Position numbers and translations under genes: made by a program. A stretch of 5,279 nucleotides of DNA from an uncultured Granulicatella sp. (GTDB lineage Bacteria > Bacillota > Bacilli > Lactobacillales > Aerococcaceae), in assembly GCA_937891475.1 (NCBI GenBank), contig CALATC010000240.1:1-5279 (forward strand). The letters run 5' to 3'. How positions within the stretch are numbered: the first letter of the stretch is position 1; each line of letters opens with the position of its first letter. The notes beneath the pieces were generated by a model that was not told where the DNA came from, made no database searches, and was given only the letters and a program-made list of their open reading frames with translations. This document shows positions 4,459 through 5,279 of the stretch, one piece after another.

Positions 4459-5279
4459 ATGATTCGAAAGTTAACATTACAGATAATAACTATTTTTATT
4501 ATTTTTTGTAGCCTAGAAGGATTAGAGTTATGGACAAGCTTTATCCATGCAGATTTATTAAATTCTCTGGTGGATTTAGATTTTCATCAATTCGGAATGG
4601 GTGCCTTATTACTAGTAGCGGTATATGCTGTTTTTCTAGTAGTAACGTATATGGATCTTCGTTATCGCTCCTTTGTAAAGCAAAAAATTGCAACGATTTG
4701 GAGAGATGAAGTGAGTGAAGCTATTTCCAATACATCTTATGGTCATTTTCATCAAAAGAAGAATCATGATTATATTGCTTGGTTTACAAGTGATATGGAT
4801 CAAATTCAAGAAATGGCAGTCAATCCAAGTTTTTCCTTGTTAAGGGGAATTTTAGGAATCGTATTTTCAACGATTGGGTTATGGAGTATTCATTGGAGTT
4901 TAGTCGTTGTTGTGATGGTTGAAATTGGTATTTTGCTTCTATTGCCGAAGGTTTATGCCAAAGAACTATCTAAGAAAACCGTGCATAAAACCAAGGAAAA
5001 TGAACGATTTAATCAAATTATTTCTGATGTATTATTAGCGTACGATACGATTTTTGTGTTTCAACAATGGAAATATTTTAAAGAAAAAATTCATCAAGCT
5101 TCTGAACAATTGGGATTTACTCGAAGAAATTATAGTAAATCTTTTGCGAAAGTAGCAGTTTTAGGTGGCTTTGGGAATGTCCTTAGTCAAATTTCTATCT
5201 TTTTATTTACGGGATATTTAGTGACAAAAGGAATGGTAACCGTAGGGGCTATTTTGGCAACAACAAGTTTAGCAGGAAC
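4459..5279 (+). CDS. ABC exporter, N-terminal transmembrane part (3' end beyond the window)
   Basis: The frame is open for 273 codons to the right edge. AAGGGGAG (4445-4452) ends 6 nt before the ATG. Hydrophobic segments lie near residues 5-25, 46-65, 127-145, 147-163 and 238-262. The stretch FHQKKNHDYIAWFTSDMDQI (97-116) matches the type I exporter pattern in which the first intracellular loop and coupling helix read roughly 'G-x-x-x-S-R-x-x-x-D-x-x-x-I'. The visible part is the six-helix membrane domain; an ATP-binding domain with Walker A and LSGGQ motifs should follow but is not in the window. There is no N-terminal peptidase C39 domain, so it is not a double-glycine bacteriocin processing exporter. 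Adjacency to rgg suggests Rgg control and export of a peptide or drug. The substrate is unknown; the divergent 27-residue peptide is one possibility. Confidence 0.82.
   Translation, partial: MIRKLTLQIITIFIIFCSLEGLELWTSFIHADLLNSLVDLDFHQFGMGALLLVAVYAVFLVVTYMDLRYRSFVKQKIATIWRDEVSEAISNTSYGHFHQKKNHDYIAWFTSDMDQIQEMAVNPSFSLLRGILGIVFSTIGLWSIHWSLVVVVMVEIGILLLLPKVYAKELSKKTVHKTKENERFNQIISDVLLAYDTIFVFQQWKYFKEKIHQASEQLGFTRRNYSKSFAKVAVLGGFGNVLSQISIFLFTGYLVTKGMVTVGAILATTSLAG

Overview
The window looks like chromosomal DNA of a low-GC Gram-positive bacterium of the order Lactobacillales. It is strongly AT-rich, has GGAG/GGGG-type Shine-Dalgarno sites and TATAAT-type -10 boxes, and encodes an Rgg-family regulator and a CbpA-type cyclic-di-AMP receptor, both typical of streptococci, lactobacilli and carnobacteria. 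A Granulicatella-like or other Carnobacteriaceae source is a guess; the window has no 16S or other species marker.

Left part (1-2123): two divergent housekeeping genes share about 200 bp of promoter DNA. On the minus strand is the 5' part of a CBS-CBS-ACT protein that matches the c-di-AMP-binding protein CbpA. On the plus strand is a complete 454-residue CNNM/CorC-type membrane protein (DUF21, CBS pair, CorC_HlyC domain), probably a magnesium exporter, followed by a clear intrinsic terminator.

Middle part (2124-3356): a single-gene module for a class II Fic AMP-transferase with a C-terminal winged helix. The true start is a TTG at 2262, chosen by a strong Shine-Dalgarno site. Upstream lie two tandem 53-bp units, each with a TCTACGCCA-N12-TGGCGTAGA palindrome. 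The second palindrome encloses an extended -10 box, a layout that fits repression, plausibly by the Fic protein's own DNA-binding domain. The terminators on either side of the module are nearly identical (25 of 28 bases), so it may have been inserted as a cassette.

Right part (3350-5279): a probable peptide-signalling locus. An Rgg/MutR-type regulator is divergent from a 27-codon minus-strand gene that has its own promoter, Shine-Dalgarno site and terminator. The regulator is followed by the 5' part of an ABC exporter. The 10-mer TATAGGATGA occurs upstream of both rgg and the exporter, just before the exporter's -35 box, and is a candidate Rgg operator. The small peptide is charged and amphipathic, unlike known short hydrophobic pheromones (SHPs). 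Whether it is a signal, an exported peptide or something else is open, and this is the best candidate for an undescribed system here.
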